Origin: Nymphaea colorata
Taxonomy: Eukaryota > Streptophyta > Magnoliopsida > Nymphaeales > Nymphaeaceae
DNA: 64,000 nt
Assembly: GCF_008831285.2 (NCBI RefSeq)
Contig: NC_045146.1
Location: 22,337,703 to 22,401,702, forward strand
Direction of reading: 5' to 3'
The position numbers and the translations under genes are program-made. The notes under the pieces are model-generated. The model was given only the letters and a program-made list of their open reading frames with translations. It was not told the DNA's origin and did no database searches. Shown piece after piece: positions 36,280-48,262 of the stretch; the first letter of the stretch is position 1; every line of letters starts with the position of its first letter.

Positions 36280-39159
36280 TGTATCCATGCTTTGTGACAG
36301 AATTAAATGTTAAAAGGTTCCACTTTTTTAACTTATTAATCTTTGGTCACATTTAATAAAAAGTGTCAAGATATAACATTTTTACCTGAATAACATCAAT
36401 TTTCTTCATTTTTTTTTTTATTTGCTGCTGGAGGATGCTGAGCTCAAGCCAATAGGCATTGTCACTCATTGGGCAGGGTAAAACTTTGAAGCATATACTT
36501 GCTTTGCCTTGTGTGAGAAGATGATGCCCATGTATGAATCAAACCAGCGATTGGGCTCTTATCAGTGGCAGCTAGCACAACCAGTTATGCTAAAACTCAT
36601 CGAAAACTTTAACAATGTTCCCTTAATTTTAGGTGAATAAAAGTTGTATTTTATCCAACCACCCAACTGAAAGCGAAAACTCATACCTTCCCCCATCCCC
36701 TAAGATACCAAACACGCTTTAAGCATTTCGACATGATGTTTAGATATGCTTCAACTTACATACCGGTGTTTTCTCTTTCACAACATCAGAATCAATATCA
36801 TGACAGTAGATACTACTTAGCCCCATTGGGATGACAAATTCTCCCTACAGTTGAAGAGTGAAAAAACAATGACACAAATGTATATGAGAAATGAGATGGG
36901 GTAACATTTTTCCCTAAGTTGATGAGTGAAGTACCAAGGAAAAATTTATACGTGAGAGAAAATCTCGAACAGCCTGTAACGTGACTACGTACTGACGCAA
37001 ATTTGATTTCAAGACAAAGAAAGCCTTGAAAGGAAAAAAAAGAAAAGATATTGCTGCGGATTTCACTTACCATTTTTACGTCAAATTTAACAATTTTTAT
37101 TTAACGCTGAGTGTGAAATAAAAAAAATAAGTAGACAATGTGGTCCGTAAGTAATCCAAACGATTTTTCTTACATTTAGCGAAAATGCACCTTAGTTTTG
37201 TCATGTTTACATGAGCACGGTCTACGTTTTGAGAAAACGCATCCCATAAGTAATAAATTTTGAAAGAATACACCTTTTTCAACTGATCTTGGACAAATTA
37301 GTTTCATCAACAAATTTTACATCACTATCTGCATTTGCATTTGTATCGGATTTCATTTGCCAAATTAGATTGTCTTCTTCATGAGGCTGAATTCAAACAA
37401 GAGTTTAGCTTATATTTAACCCCTAATTTTCACTTTATAGAACATGACATTTATAGTTCATAATTTCTAAGCACATATAGATTTAATTTTGGCAAAAAAT
37501 CTAATAGTTTTTCTAACATATTTTCTGGATTCACGCTAAGGTTGTATAATTTCTAGGGTATGTTTTATTTTGCCCAAAGTACACAATTTCATGGTTAATA
37601 GCACAAATACATTTTCACGTACTAATTAGGAAAGAAAGCTTCACGATAATGAATTCATTAAATGGTACTGTTTAGTTCATTAGATTGTCGTCTCTAACCC
37701 ATGACCATATTGAAAAAAAAAAAAGTTAAGATTTAAGAGAGAACGTCTTCAAGAATTTATTTCTTAATTAAGAAAATGTAATTTCCCAAAAATTGAGCGG
37801 AGTGCGTGCAGATATGTCAAAAGTTAAGCATGTTTTTTAATTATAACTTTTTTCTTAGTTTCATTTACTAAACACTGTTGATGGTATTGCTTGGTGGGCA
37901 AGAATTTTGCAACATGCATTTGAATAGTCCGTCGATTCCGCGGGTTAGTTCAATTGGTTGTGTTTGAATCCGGCAATATATATATATATATATATATATA
38001 GCCTTTTGTATAGTTTTTAGTATTTTAACTTGCCATAGCAAGGAACCCGATCTCAACACGCGGAGATCATATCCTCGAGGGACTTGCCACAATGTATGGC
38101 ATAGAGATTGGTAGGTAGCCGGTCTTATTTCAAAATTTTGAGGTCTAAACTTCAAGTGCAACAAAAGAATAGATGGCAACGATATACAAGTTGAAGCATA
38201 GCCGATGTATCACTCAAAGACACCAAAAGAAGTCATATTATTCTAAGAAGATGAAAGCAATTGTGGAGATTTTGGCCTTCTTGTTGAGTAGTAGAATGAA
38301 ATGCTCTTCCTGTTCAACCAACATAAAGATCATATTTATGCTCCACAAAAAAGAATGTTGAGCGGATGCCAAACAGATCCAAACCCAAACATATATTGAA
38401 TTATAGGGAGGATATTCAGTTGACTTAGAATTTAGGTGGAAGTTATCGTCTTTCGTTTGTTTTGTTTCCCATATTTCTGTTTCGTATCCCATGGTTGTAG
38501 ATGATTGCTGTATTTAGGATCTAAATGATCCTAATTTAGTTACGAAAGTGGTATGGCAACTTTTCGCTGCATCAGCTTAGTATCAGTGCATTATTGTTGC
38601 ATTAGTTTGATACCAGAGCACCAATTTGGTACTGGAATTGTATTAGGAATCAGCTCTCCCTGCATGAGAAGAAAATTTTGGATGTGAGATATTGAAAACC
38701 GCCATTGATTCTACTCATTCTTAGGTACACTTGAATAGATAAACTAAAAATCACGAGACCAATCAAATTGGATGATCAGGCACAAAGAAGCATCGTGAGA
38801 CATTTTGTGCTTTCGTCGCGTAAAAATACTCATACTTGGACCTCTATTGGTGTGACTACTTTCACTTGTTTTGCACATGAAAATGCTAAACAACACGGGG
38901 TGAGAACACACCCTTAATAAGTTTTCCTTTGTTTGCATGTGTATGATCCTGATCTGATTCCGATTTCATTTAACTGATGCGTATCTATTCTCACAGGTTT
39001 TAAACTCTAAATACGAGTGTAAGAAGTTGGAGGGACAGATCTCCCAGTTTCCGGATCGCTCAATTCTAAGGAGAAAATAAACCTTACTTAGCATATATAT
39101 AGGAAAGCTGAAATCACGGCTACCAAATATTATCAGATGGTTAAATTCATATTTAAATC
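36280..39159. other. Gene-free intergenic region
   Basis: AT-rich sequence with no recognisable coding domain. A tRNA-A-box-like GGTTAGTTCAATTGGTTG occurs at about 37943, just before an (AT)n tract at 37976-38000. No complete tRNA fold is seen. Confidence 0.4.
37976..38000. repeat. (AT)n microsatellite
   Basis: An uninterrupted run of AT dinucleotides, about 25 bases long. Confidence 0.9.
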
Positions 39160-39251
39160 CACTACTAAAAAACACCATAAACTGTCGGCAAAATTGTCAT
39201 ACTATAGCATAAACTACTAATTAATGCTACTATTACAAAGTGTTTTTAGTG
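39160..39251. mobile_element. Possible very short CACTA-like element
   Basis: The left end reads CACTACTAAAAAACAC and the right end in complement reads CACTAAAAACAC. CACTA-type ends and flanking ATC/ATG bases suggest a tiny deletion derivative, but the 3-base duplication is imperfect. Confidence 0.3.
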
Positions 39252-39334
39252 ATGGTTTTAAAAGGTTTTGTCTTCTAACAATTTTCGGCGGCCACATTTT
39301 AATTTCTCACTCTCTTTGTATGTCTATACCAAAT

Positions 39335-39450
39335 GATGGGTAGTACAACCGGTCGAGTTGGGTGGCATGTTATGGCCATGTCCTCAGTTTGATTCTTGAT
39401 GAGTGCTATTTTGATGGTATTGAATAGTAGTGTTGATCTTGAGATTCGGG
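39335..39450 (+). repeat. SINE-like tRNA-derived repeat
   Basis: It has an A-box-like GGTAGTACAACCGGTCGAG and a B-box-like CAGTTTGATTCTTG. A tail GAGTGCTATTTT...GTTGATCTTGAG follows, resembling the tails at about 35735 and 52283. The decayed copy shows no target duplication that I can confirm. Confidence 0.4.
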
Positions 39451-40137
39451 GTGCCATTTTTTACGCTCTCTTGTCTCTCTCTCTTTCTCTCAACTTAAAA
39501 CCATGCATGATTAGGGACATCAATGAATCAATTTTATATGATTACCATTCTAACTTTGAAACCGTTTAAACACATCTAGTTAGGAAAACCAGATAAAATT
39601 ACTAATCACATTCAGCTGCAGTGTATAATTTTACAACCGAATCTGAATGCAAGCCTGATTCTGACGGCAATTTGATCGATTCAATTACACATAAACGTCA
39701 AATTTCATAGTAGCCGGATTCAAATTCAGTTTTGGGTAAAGAACAGAAGGATGTCGGATGACAACCCGTGGCAAAGTTGCACCTCAACCAGGTTTTCACA
39801 AAACTAAACTATGTTGTTTGAAGGTGTCATCCAAACGCTCCCTTAGAGGTCGTTTGATTGCTGTCCATTGGGACAGGACGTCCTGTCTGTTACACTACTG
39901 TCCTGTCCTCATGGACAATGATGTTTTTTGTCCAACGTTTGATGGTTTTAGGAACATAACACCATGTTATTCTTGTCCGGCGTTTGTTTTGCATATGTCT
40001 GTTCTGTCTATTTTGTCCGTCTTGTCTAACGTTTGTTCGCATATTAAACAAATCTAATTACAATTATAAAAGATAAATTCGAACTTTGTCTGCAATACTG
40101 GATACTTTGTTGTTTTATTTATGTTAATCTAATGTAA

Positions 40138-40458
40138 ATTGGGATATGCCAATGGATCCAGATTCGGATTAGATATCTAATTAACCAATCAAACTGCTTA
40201 AACAAATTCTGTTTGGATGTAAAAAAAAAAATCGTAATCCTAAGAAATGGGATGCGTTCCAAATTTAAGAAATAATCAAATTCAAATTCCTTCTTAAATG
40301 AATATTCTAACGAATAATAATCATTAATATCGTTAATATGTACATACATACTCTGAAAGTTTGCTGTTAAAAAAAGCATATATAATGCAGTTCATATTTG
40401 ATAAGTGTTATTAAAAAAACATATATAATGTTGAATACAATACATTGACATTCCTGCA
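40138..40458. mobile_element. Possible hAT-like MITE nested in the Harbinger element
   Basis: It starts GGGATATGCCAATGGATCC and ends ACATTGACATTCCTGCA, giving weak inverted ends of the same GATGTCAAT type seen at 10249-10691. The interior has the same GATTCGGATT flavour. No 8-base duplication was found. Confidence 0.3.
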
Positions 40459-42749
40459 TCCACCTCGAACGTGCCCAATAGAGACAATTTTAATACAGGC
40501 AACCCTATGAAACAGCTGCTCACACTAAATCTACTCCAACAACAAATTCTCCTCTTGAGCTTCTCGCTGTCTCAAAACCAAGACAGCTTAAGCGATGAAA
40601 ATGCAGTCTTTTTTGCTTGAAACCATAGACTGCCACTTCCTCCCCTTCTTCCAACATGAGAGGATTTGCAGGCAAACATCCTTCCCACCAATAGAAGGCC
40701 AACCATCCGGGATGATGCCATGAGTGGACCAGACTCCACGCACTAACGATGACTTGAAATACATAAACTAAAACTCCTCAAGGTTCTGCAGTTTTGCTGC
40801 TGGACAACAACGAGAAATGGATGGCAATAACTTACTGGCAGCAGAGGCATCTTTTGCATAATCGCATAATCAGAACAACAAAAAAAGCTTGCCAAATAAA
40901 AGTTAAGGGAAAATAACAAAGATGTAAGAATGTGCAAATCCGGGAATGATTTTGTGTGAACCAAGATAAACAAGGAATCGACTCCCCATCACATGACAAT
41001 CAAGGGGGTTGAGCCACATGGCACGCCCAAGAGGCATCCATCCCTTTGAAGAAAAGAATGTTGAAGAGATCACACGCCTGGTCTCCTCTGCTCGAGTAGG
41101 GCAAAGTGGTGGGTCATTCAGGGCACCACGTGCAATGCAGTGGTAAACACAGAAGGTAATGATGCTTGCCTCAAAATGAAATTTCTTTCTATGTGTTTAC
41201 TCTTCCTTTTTGCTTTTATTGAATAAACATCAAGGAGGCAAAAAGAAGCAGCAACTTAACCACAACCTTCTCATTTTCTTTTTTCTGAATTTGATAGGAA
41301 AAGCAATAAATTTGCACCGATTGCACCTTCCTTTCTTCAAAGACAGATTTTGTACAATCCACAAAGTAATATGTCTCCATGAATATCGAAAACAAGGAGA
41401 TTGTGACAAAAGACAAAATGTAAGTGTAACTCTGAACATAGCATCTCTGAAAGACAATGTCTGCAGAACATGACTATCAAAATAGGTTTGATGATCTCCC
41501 TCTTTTCCTTTTCCTCATTGATCAATAAAGATATACTTGGAACAAGATGAATACAGGACAGGTAGGACAAGAACAAAGTTCACACATAAATCAAAGTTCA
41601 CACAGTGAAAGCTTTTTATATTTCAAGATGACATTTTGCAGCGAGTTCAACAATGATAGTTGGGAATGCCAGACAAGACTACATTCACATGCTGACATGA
41701 TTCTTCAACATAATCCAACATAGTATGAACAAGACCAAGGATACCTAGGAGAGTACAAAAGTTCACACAGTGACGAGGTTCTTCAACATAAACCAAGTCT
41801 GTTTGCTCCTTGAATCTGACTTAAGAACTAACTCCCCCCAGGCAGCAATACATTTTCATGTCATGTCAGGTGATTCATTCAGCTCCATGGATTGCAAGCT
41901 TATTCCTTACTGCATGAAACACTCTGCCACTGAAAACAGCAACAGCCATGATAATGATGGCTTGTAATTATCATTATTTCATCCATATCAAAATCAATAT
42001 GCACAAGCTCCAGCACAAAGACACCCCAGTTAGAGAGTTAAAACAGGTTGTTGAAAATGTTTACACTATCATGGCACATAAGCCAAATAGAGTAAACTTG
42101 GAACTTGCACATAAGCTAAACGGAAGAGGTCCACACTCCAAAGGATTGAGAACAAGAAATTCCTTGGCTTAGTTACTATCACACATTGGAGGAAATTAAA
42201 AGGACCCAAGTTAAGAAAGATGGATAGAGAAAAGGAACCAGGCACAGACAGAAAAATAAGGTCAAAACATAAATCCCACTGGAATTTTCTGTTCAACTTC
42301 AATAATCAGGAAAATAGTATGACAATACAGAAAAAGCAATAACACGTGTGGTTCTCGACCACGATACGCCCTATAAAACAGGTTCTTGAAGAGAAAAAAA
42401 TACAAAGGTGAAAGAATAGGGAAAGAAAAACGTTTTCAATAAAAATTACCCCCTCTGCTTTATTTGTGTTGTGCAGACGTGTTGAAAAGAAGCTTGTAAG
42501 GAAGGGAAGAGGACTGAGGCTGAGTTTTTCCCCCTTTCAAGAGGCGAAAGAGACAAAAAAAGTAAAAAACCCAAATCTAGTAACCCAATCGTTGCCATTT
42601 GCAACAAATCTCCATATAGACAATGCAAAAGGGGCTTCAACTACCATTGACAATACAATCGAACAATAGAGAGAGGAGAGAGAGAGAGAGAGACAGGAAT
42701 AGACCAGTACCTGGAATGCAGATGGTCACTGAGACGTTGGAGATGAATA

Positions 42750-43045
42750 GAAGGCTGGAATACCCGTCGGCAGTAGGGCAAGATGTAGCCTCTGTCTGGC
42801 GGAGACAGAGGAGAAGGAGAGAAGACGGGGCCGAAGATGGAGATGGCGTCAAGGGCTCGGGGTAGGGTGCTCGTGAGGGAAGAATACCGGCCGGTCGGCA
42901 GAAGGGCAGGATGTAGCCTCTCTCTCGCGGAGACGGAGGAGAAGAAGAGAAGACGGGGGAGGAGACGGAGGAGAAGGAGAGAAGACGGGGGAGGAGACGG
43001 AGATGGCGTCGAGGGCTCGGGGGCTCATGAGGGAAGAGTTCTGTC
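42750..43045. repeat. Purine-rich imperfect tandem repeat within the Harbinger element
   Basis: Two units of about 125-155 bases share GGTCGGCAG, GATGTAGCCTCT, GGAGAAGGAGAGAAGACGGG, GGAGATGGCGTC, AGGGCTCGGG and TGAGGGAAGA. The second unit has an extra internal GGAGACGGAGGAGAAG copy. This patch is much richer in GC than the rest of the element. It resembles captured promoter/leader or coding sequence, but I recognise no gene. Confidence 0.6.
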
Positions 43046-43202
43046 CGTTCCGAGGGTTAGGTCGGAACGGGATGGGACAAAAAAACTATTTATAGTGTTG
43101 TCCAGTTGTCCATCGTGTCCAACCTGTCTTATGGACGGTGTTTGATGAAAATTTTGCTTAGGACAGGACACGCGTGTCCTGTGGTCATCAAACGACCTCT
43201 TA

Positions 43203-44661
43203 GGGCATCATTTGATCCCAAATGAATTTGAATTAAATAAACCCAATTAAGTGGAATCCAGTAAACACTTGTCCTACCCAAATCCGAAACGTTCACCTCC
43301 GTCCACACAAGACTATAGAAATGAAAGGTTCTTCTATAAAATAACCAAGCCTAACTTTACAGCAATTATCTTTTGAACATTGGCTCGGAAGGTTCCTTGT
43401 TTGCTTTAGTTTTTTGGCTTCATTCTCAACAACCCATGCTTAAGTAGTTCGGTGGCTTCCTCCTCCTCCTCCTCTCAACAGCATTCCTTTCGAAAGCTAA
43501 TTATACTTTTTATACGTCCACAATAAATGACCATTTAAATTGTTTTTCTAAATTTAAAAAAAAAAAAGAAAATAATTTGATTGGGGCACAAGCTGAATCA
43601 AGTCCCTTCAACTACCAAGTCAACGATGACGTAGTCATCGGTGGGCCCCTTGGGACCACAAAGAAGAAAAAGGACCACAAGGAAGCTCACGGGGAGGAGG
43701 AGGGTGGTCCCCACGTGGGTCCCAATACAGTCACGGGGAGCGCTGCGCTGGGAATGTTTGGTGTGTGGTGTGCTCGCCCGTGGATGTCTCTCCCCCCACC
43801 AAATATAATTTTGTTTTTTTGTTTTTTGAAAATCCATTTGGCATTTTTTTGTATTATTTAGTTTTTTTTTTTATGTCTGAATATCACGCAATAATCGCGG
43901 TAAAAGCTCCATTTTATCCTGAAAAACCCAGTTCACACAGTCACATGTGCACTCCCTTGTTCGAGATAAAGTTAAGATCGCCAAAATCTTCACCCCATTT
44001 CTTAAAAGATTGTTCAACAGATTTTGTTGTCTTTATTCCTACGTCCACATATGATCTATTAGGAACTGTCTTTTGAAAACCTAGAGTGATTGTGTGGAAA
44101 GGTGACACTTGCTGATCCAAACCCAGCTTATTATATTTGGGAATGACTAAAAGACGATCTTATCACAAGCAACTTGGTATCAATTAAGTTTATTCAATTA
44201 ACATCGAGAAGAAAGTCTGGCGAAGCGAGTAATGACTAAGAAGAGGGCAAGCATTGTAGATTCCGAAACACTTGTCATTTTTGGTCTTGAAAAGGGCGAT
44301 TGTTTGCAGGATGAGTTCTTTCCCACACACCATTTAGTTGGATCGAGATTACTTAGATTATAGAATTTGAACTAAACTACTAAATCACAGGCAGCGATCA
44401 AGAGGTTAGGGGAAGAACATTGTGAAAGGTGTTAGGTTGAAGACCCTCGTGGTAATCAAACTTCATGCAAATGTATATATATACATCTGTATATATACTG
44501 AACTAAAAAAAATTTTGTAATTTCTATATCAGACATTGCTTCGCATTAATTAGCCACCGAATCCATTAATTAAGCAACATAAATATTCATTAATTTCTTC
44601 AAATAGAACAAGGGAAATTAAGTAGGGGCCCTACCCTTATTTTCCCGTTATTCCCTGTTCC
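43203..44661. other. Intergenic and promoter region of the LysM gene
   Basis: No coding domain. An A-run lies near 43557 and a GC-richer patch at 43620-43800. The last few hundred bases should hold the LysM gene promoter. Confidence 0.4.
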
Positions 44662-44669
44662 TATTTAAA
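44662..44669 (+). promoter_or_regulatory. TATA box of the LysM gene
   Basis: TATTTAAA lies 93 bases upstream of the ATG at 44755, which would give a leader of about 60 bases. Confidence 0.5.
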
Positions 44670-44754
44670 GGGTCTCAGTGTCCTTTGTAGAGTGGCCCCT
44701 GCACTCGCTTGTCGCCCCGCGCTCCTCGACAGTCAGGGCAGAGTCCGGCATCCG

Positions 44755-45099
44755 ATGGCGAAACCACCTTCCCCCAGGCAGCCGATGTCCCGCCGAGCAG
44801 CTGCAGCGGTGGACGCAGCCTCCTGGTACTGCGCTGTGGCGGTGGTCGCCCTCATCTTGTTGGCGCTCTTCCATCAAGACCGGCCGGGCGGAGCAGTAGC
44901 CGCAGAGGCAGCGGTGGCCGTCTCGGGCCGGCCCTGCGACGAGATATACGTGGTCGAGGAAGGGGAGACGCTGCACACCATTAGCGACAGGTGTGACGAT
45001 CCTTTCATTGTGGAAAGGAATCCTCACATCCACGACCCCGATGATATCTTCCCCGGTCTTGTTATTAGGCTCTCTCCTTCCACCTCCACCAGGAGGTGA
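44755..45099 (+). CDS. Small LysM-domain protein with one membrane segment, 114 residues
   Basis: Single-exon gene. The start is the first ATG in frame; longer frames would need GTG. Residues 1-20 are basic and Pro/Arg/Ala-rich. Residues about 24-40 (WYCAVAVVALILLALF) form one hydrophobic segment, so the protein is a signal-anchored or membrane-tethered type. A single LysM module spans about residues 62-107: EIYVVEEGETLHTISDRC, then DPFIVERNPHI, then PDDIFPGLVIRL, as in the small plant LysM proteins. LysM modules bind N-acetylglucosamine glycans such as chitin or peptidoglycan, but this short class has no kinase domain and its ligand is unsettled. Cys61 and Cys80 flank the first half of the module and could pair. 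The local GC content is far higher than in the flanks. Confidence 0.85.
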   Translation: MAKPPSPRQPMSRRAAAAVDAASWYCAVAVVALILLALFHQDRPGGAVAAEAAVAVSGRPCDEIYVVEEGETLHTISDRCDDPFIVERNPHIHDPDDIFPGLVIRLSPSTSTRR

Positions 45100-47690
45100 T
45101 GGTGTTTTAGCTCAATGGCTTCCTGTGTTTCTCCTTTTTCTCAATGTGAAAATCCAGTCTAGCTGGGAGAAATAATCATATAGAGAAAGAACAAAAAGGG
45201 TAATAAGAGATACAATTCGACAGCTCCACTAGTTGTAAGATGATTAGATGTGTAGATAATGCAGAAGTATGATCCTGTTGATGGTTTGTCACACCGCCCT
45301 CTTGTAGCCTTGTTGTATTTATGGTTCAGTTCCTGCCTGCCGCTGATTTGTTTTCCCTTCCTGAAAATTTCTTTTTCCGTTGCATTTGCAGTAACTATGT
45401 GTTATGCAAGTGGTTGGTAGTTGGAAGAAGAGTTTGTGCTCTATTTCATATATACATCAAAAGTATCAAGGTTTGGATAAGTTTTTTTTATATACCAAGA
45501 CCATTTAAGCACACAGGTGAAGAAATCGCAGTCGTGATTCCATTCAGAAAGAGAGAGAGAGAGAGAGACGAAGAGGTAGGAGAGAGCGCGCGATGTTAGG
45601 TTGGTGAGGAACCATCAGAACAGGGGACACCGCTCTGCTATTCACGTCCACGAAGGGATTGAACTGCTTAAAGTTTTCTCGAAGCAATTCAAACACGAAC
45701 AAAAAGAGAGAGAGAGAGCCTCTGTGGGTGCAAACAAATGTAAAACGAAAGGAGAGGAGGCGGTTGGCTTTATTCGGGGAGTAAAGCCATCATACTGACA
45801 GCCGTTTCTCTGCTTCTAAATTAAAAGGAATCGGCGGTCGATCCAAGCGCTCTGTTCCATCCGTTGGCGTATACGGCAAAATTCTTTCATTCATTTCTGT
45901 AATTATTGGCCACCTCCACGTTAGTCTTCACCGGTTCACGTGACCCTCTTCTGGAAAATTATACACGCAGCACGCTGATCCGTTGAGCAGCGGCGGGCCA
46001 ACTGCTTACCAAGGTGGTTGAATTTTTTATGGAGGGGAAAAGCTTTTCAGAACTAAAGCAGGCTTGGACAACTAATCCAAGCCATCAAACAGTTGCAAAA
46101 TCTTGAAAAAACGAACACACACTTATCGTTCTTAGTAGGTTGACGAACTCGTTAGTGCTTTTCTTTCATAGTGGTCCAATGTCATGGTGGATCTCCTCCC
46201 ATATTGATGAGAATTAAAATTATGGTCATAATTTCTCTTGATCATATAAGAGGTTGATGTGGGAGCTTGCAATTGAGAGGGTTCACTTCAATTTGGAGCA
46301 TTCAAGTCCACACTTGTGCCGTGTTTTGGATTCGTGTGATATAAAAGGAATCGAACATGCGTATAGTAATTGCTCCCCACGAGTTCCCTTGGAAGAGTCC
46401 TCGGGACAATTAATGTTCAATCTTCTGTTCACCGGAAGATTGAACGCTTATAACCTGCCCTCCACCATCTCGACCTTGTTCAGCGAAACGCTTATTTGAA
46501 CACCTGAAATTGAGCTCTGCAATACGATTCACCAAGATGAAGAGGACGCACGACTCAATGCTCCGGTTGTGCTTCATTCTGCCATGAGGGTGAAGCAGTG
46601 GGGTAAGTTTCTTTTCCTGTAAAGAAAGAGGAGAGCTCTTTGGCTTTTTTTCTTACAGTGGAACAATCAAAACCAGACATGGTGAACATCCACTTACCAG
46701 TAAGGATGTCAATGGATCAGACATACCCAATTCCTGATTCGTTTCACATTCATTATTTAGTTTGATCTGTTAAAATGGGATGTGATTATTCATCAGATTT
46801 GTGTCTATGGTGTGCAGATTACGTTTCATTACTAAATATTCCAAATCAGAGTCCAAAATCGGACCGAGGCCTCAATAGAAATCTAAATATTCCTGTCTGA
46901 ATACAGTTTTAAGAAGACGCCGCTATCCATGTATCAATTTGATTACGTATGTCCGATTAAGGGTGGACCTGATCTTAATCCAAACCCTGGTGTAATGCAT
47001 CTAAAAGACCTTACCTTTCGATTTCGAGTAAGCAGGAGGCTAATTCTACCACTCGAGTGAAGGCTTAAGCCTCCCCTTCCCTCATCCCCTCAAGATTCAG
47101 GCTGTCTGGTCACCTGATCATCCGTAGCGGGCCTTGAAACGTTGATCAAATATTATAAGATACTTCTGATTAGTGGTGGAGTCAGGATTTTTTGATATAA
47201 TTCTAAATAGTTAAAACAAAACTTTTGATAAACTGGTATGGACAGTGGCCTACACCAGCTCTCATGTCTTTCCCCCACTGCTTTGGGTTTCATCTTTATG
47301 TGGGCATTCATGAATATCATAGACAACAGATCGCTAGAATTTAACGTAGGTGGACATCGGTGATTCAGTTTGTTGATCCGATCGGCTTTCTAAAGCTGTT
47401 TGATTAGATGATAAATGGATGACGAAACTTTTATAGGTGTGATATATATATATATATATAACCCAAAAAGGGTTTTAGATTATATTCTTTCTAGGCATTG
47501 AAAACAAATCAAGGACATTAAAAATTCAACGGTCCTCAAACCACCAAAATGCATTAAAAAACAAAATCATGACTTTGTTTTTAAATAATGTGAACCAAAA
47601 CTAATTCTTAACAAAAAAGCTAATTTGAACCCATCTTTGCTATGAGTAAGATGCGTAACTTATGTGTTGGAACATACAACGGCACATCAA
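45100..47690. other. LysM 3' region and gene-free intergenic DNA
   Basis: The first few hundred bases should be the LysM 3'UTR. (GA)n tracts occur at about 45548-45569 and 45705-45718. A TAAGGATGTCAATGGATC motif at 46701 resembles a hAT-like end, but no partner end was found. No gene is recognised. Confidence 0.4.
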
Positions 47691-47739
47691 AACTTACATA
47701 ATCCGGCCCATTCAGCTTTTTCTCTCATTAACACACGCA

Positions 47740-47965
47740 CATATATGTATTGTGAAGGTGATTAAAAAAATGATAACACATTTATATATTTTTCATTATA
47801 AATATATGTTTTATATTAAATATACATTTTTTAAGTTATTTTTTTATTAAAAGTAGGTCGGACCAGGCCAGGCCTGGGCCGTGGGTGCAGGCCCTGGGCC
47901 ACCTAGAACCAAACTTTGAATGAGAGAGGGCCAGGTAAGGCCGGGCCAGTTCGGCCCAATAGTCA
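47740..47965. mobile_element. MITE-like repeat, GGCCTGG family, copy 2
   Basis: An AT-only core (about 47760-47845) is followed by GGCCAGGCCTGGGCC-rich arms ending GCCGGGCCAGTTCGGCCC. This is the same architecture as 20247-20512. The ends and a target duplication were not resolved. Confidence 0.35.
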
Positions 47966-48178
47966 AATGAAATGAAACAAGAGTTTGAAATAGGATGGTC
48001 GATTGAACTTAATTCGTTTTTCATCAACCTCTGCGGGTATTAGCAATAGCCCTCACAGTGTCACCTCCCCAATTTAAAACCCATACTATTCATGTCAAAA
48101 TAGCGACAGCCGTGTGTCTGTTGCCATTATTGCAGGTCACATAACTACCTGCTTTGGAAAAAAGCCAATCGATTGTGA

Positions 48179-48180
<2 letters not shown>

Positions 48181-48261
<81 letters not shown>
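48181..48261. repeat. Long uninterrupted (AT)n tract, about 80 bases
   Basis: A pure AT dinucleotide run. Both strands fold back on themselves. The length may be unstable or mis-sized in assembly. Confidence 0.95.

Positions 48262-48262
<1 letters not shown>

Larger units (their letters stand above)
39846..43199. mobile_element. PIF/Harbinger-like non-autonomous transposon, 3.35 kb
   Basis: Both ends carry the terminal inverted repeat GAGGTCGTTTGAT and are flanked by the direct repeat TTA (39843-39845 and 43200-43202). A three-base TWA duplication with this kind of terminus is the hallmark of the PIF/Harbinger superfamily. Just inside the ends are perfect palindromes: GACAGGACGTCCTGTC at 39872-39887 and ACAGGACACGCGTGTCCTGT at 43163-43182. 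Further GTCCTGTC and CCAACGTTTGATG motifs lie nearby, a subterminal pattern often bound by transposase. No DDE transposase or Myb-like protein is recognised, so it is probably mobilised in trans. The interior has AT-rich sequence with a 60-codon frame (40520-40702, minus) and a purine-rich tandem repeat (42750-43045). Confidence 0.8.

Noticed and set aside
37938..38060. tRNA gene suggested by GGTTAGTTCAATTGGTTG
   Set aside because: There is an A-box-like motif only; no B box at the right spacing and no cloverleaf.
44692..44754. N-terminal extension of the LysM protein
   Set aside because: The extension would start with GTG; the first ATG in frame is at 44755 and fits the TATA spacing.
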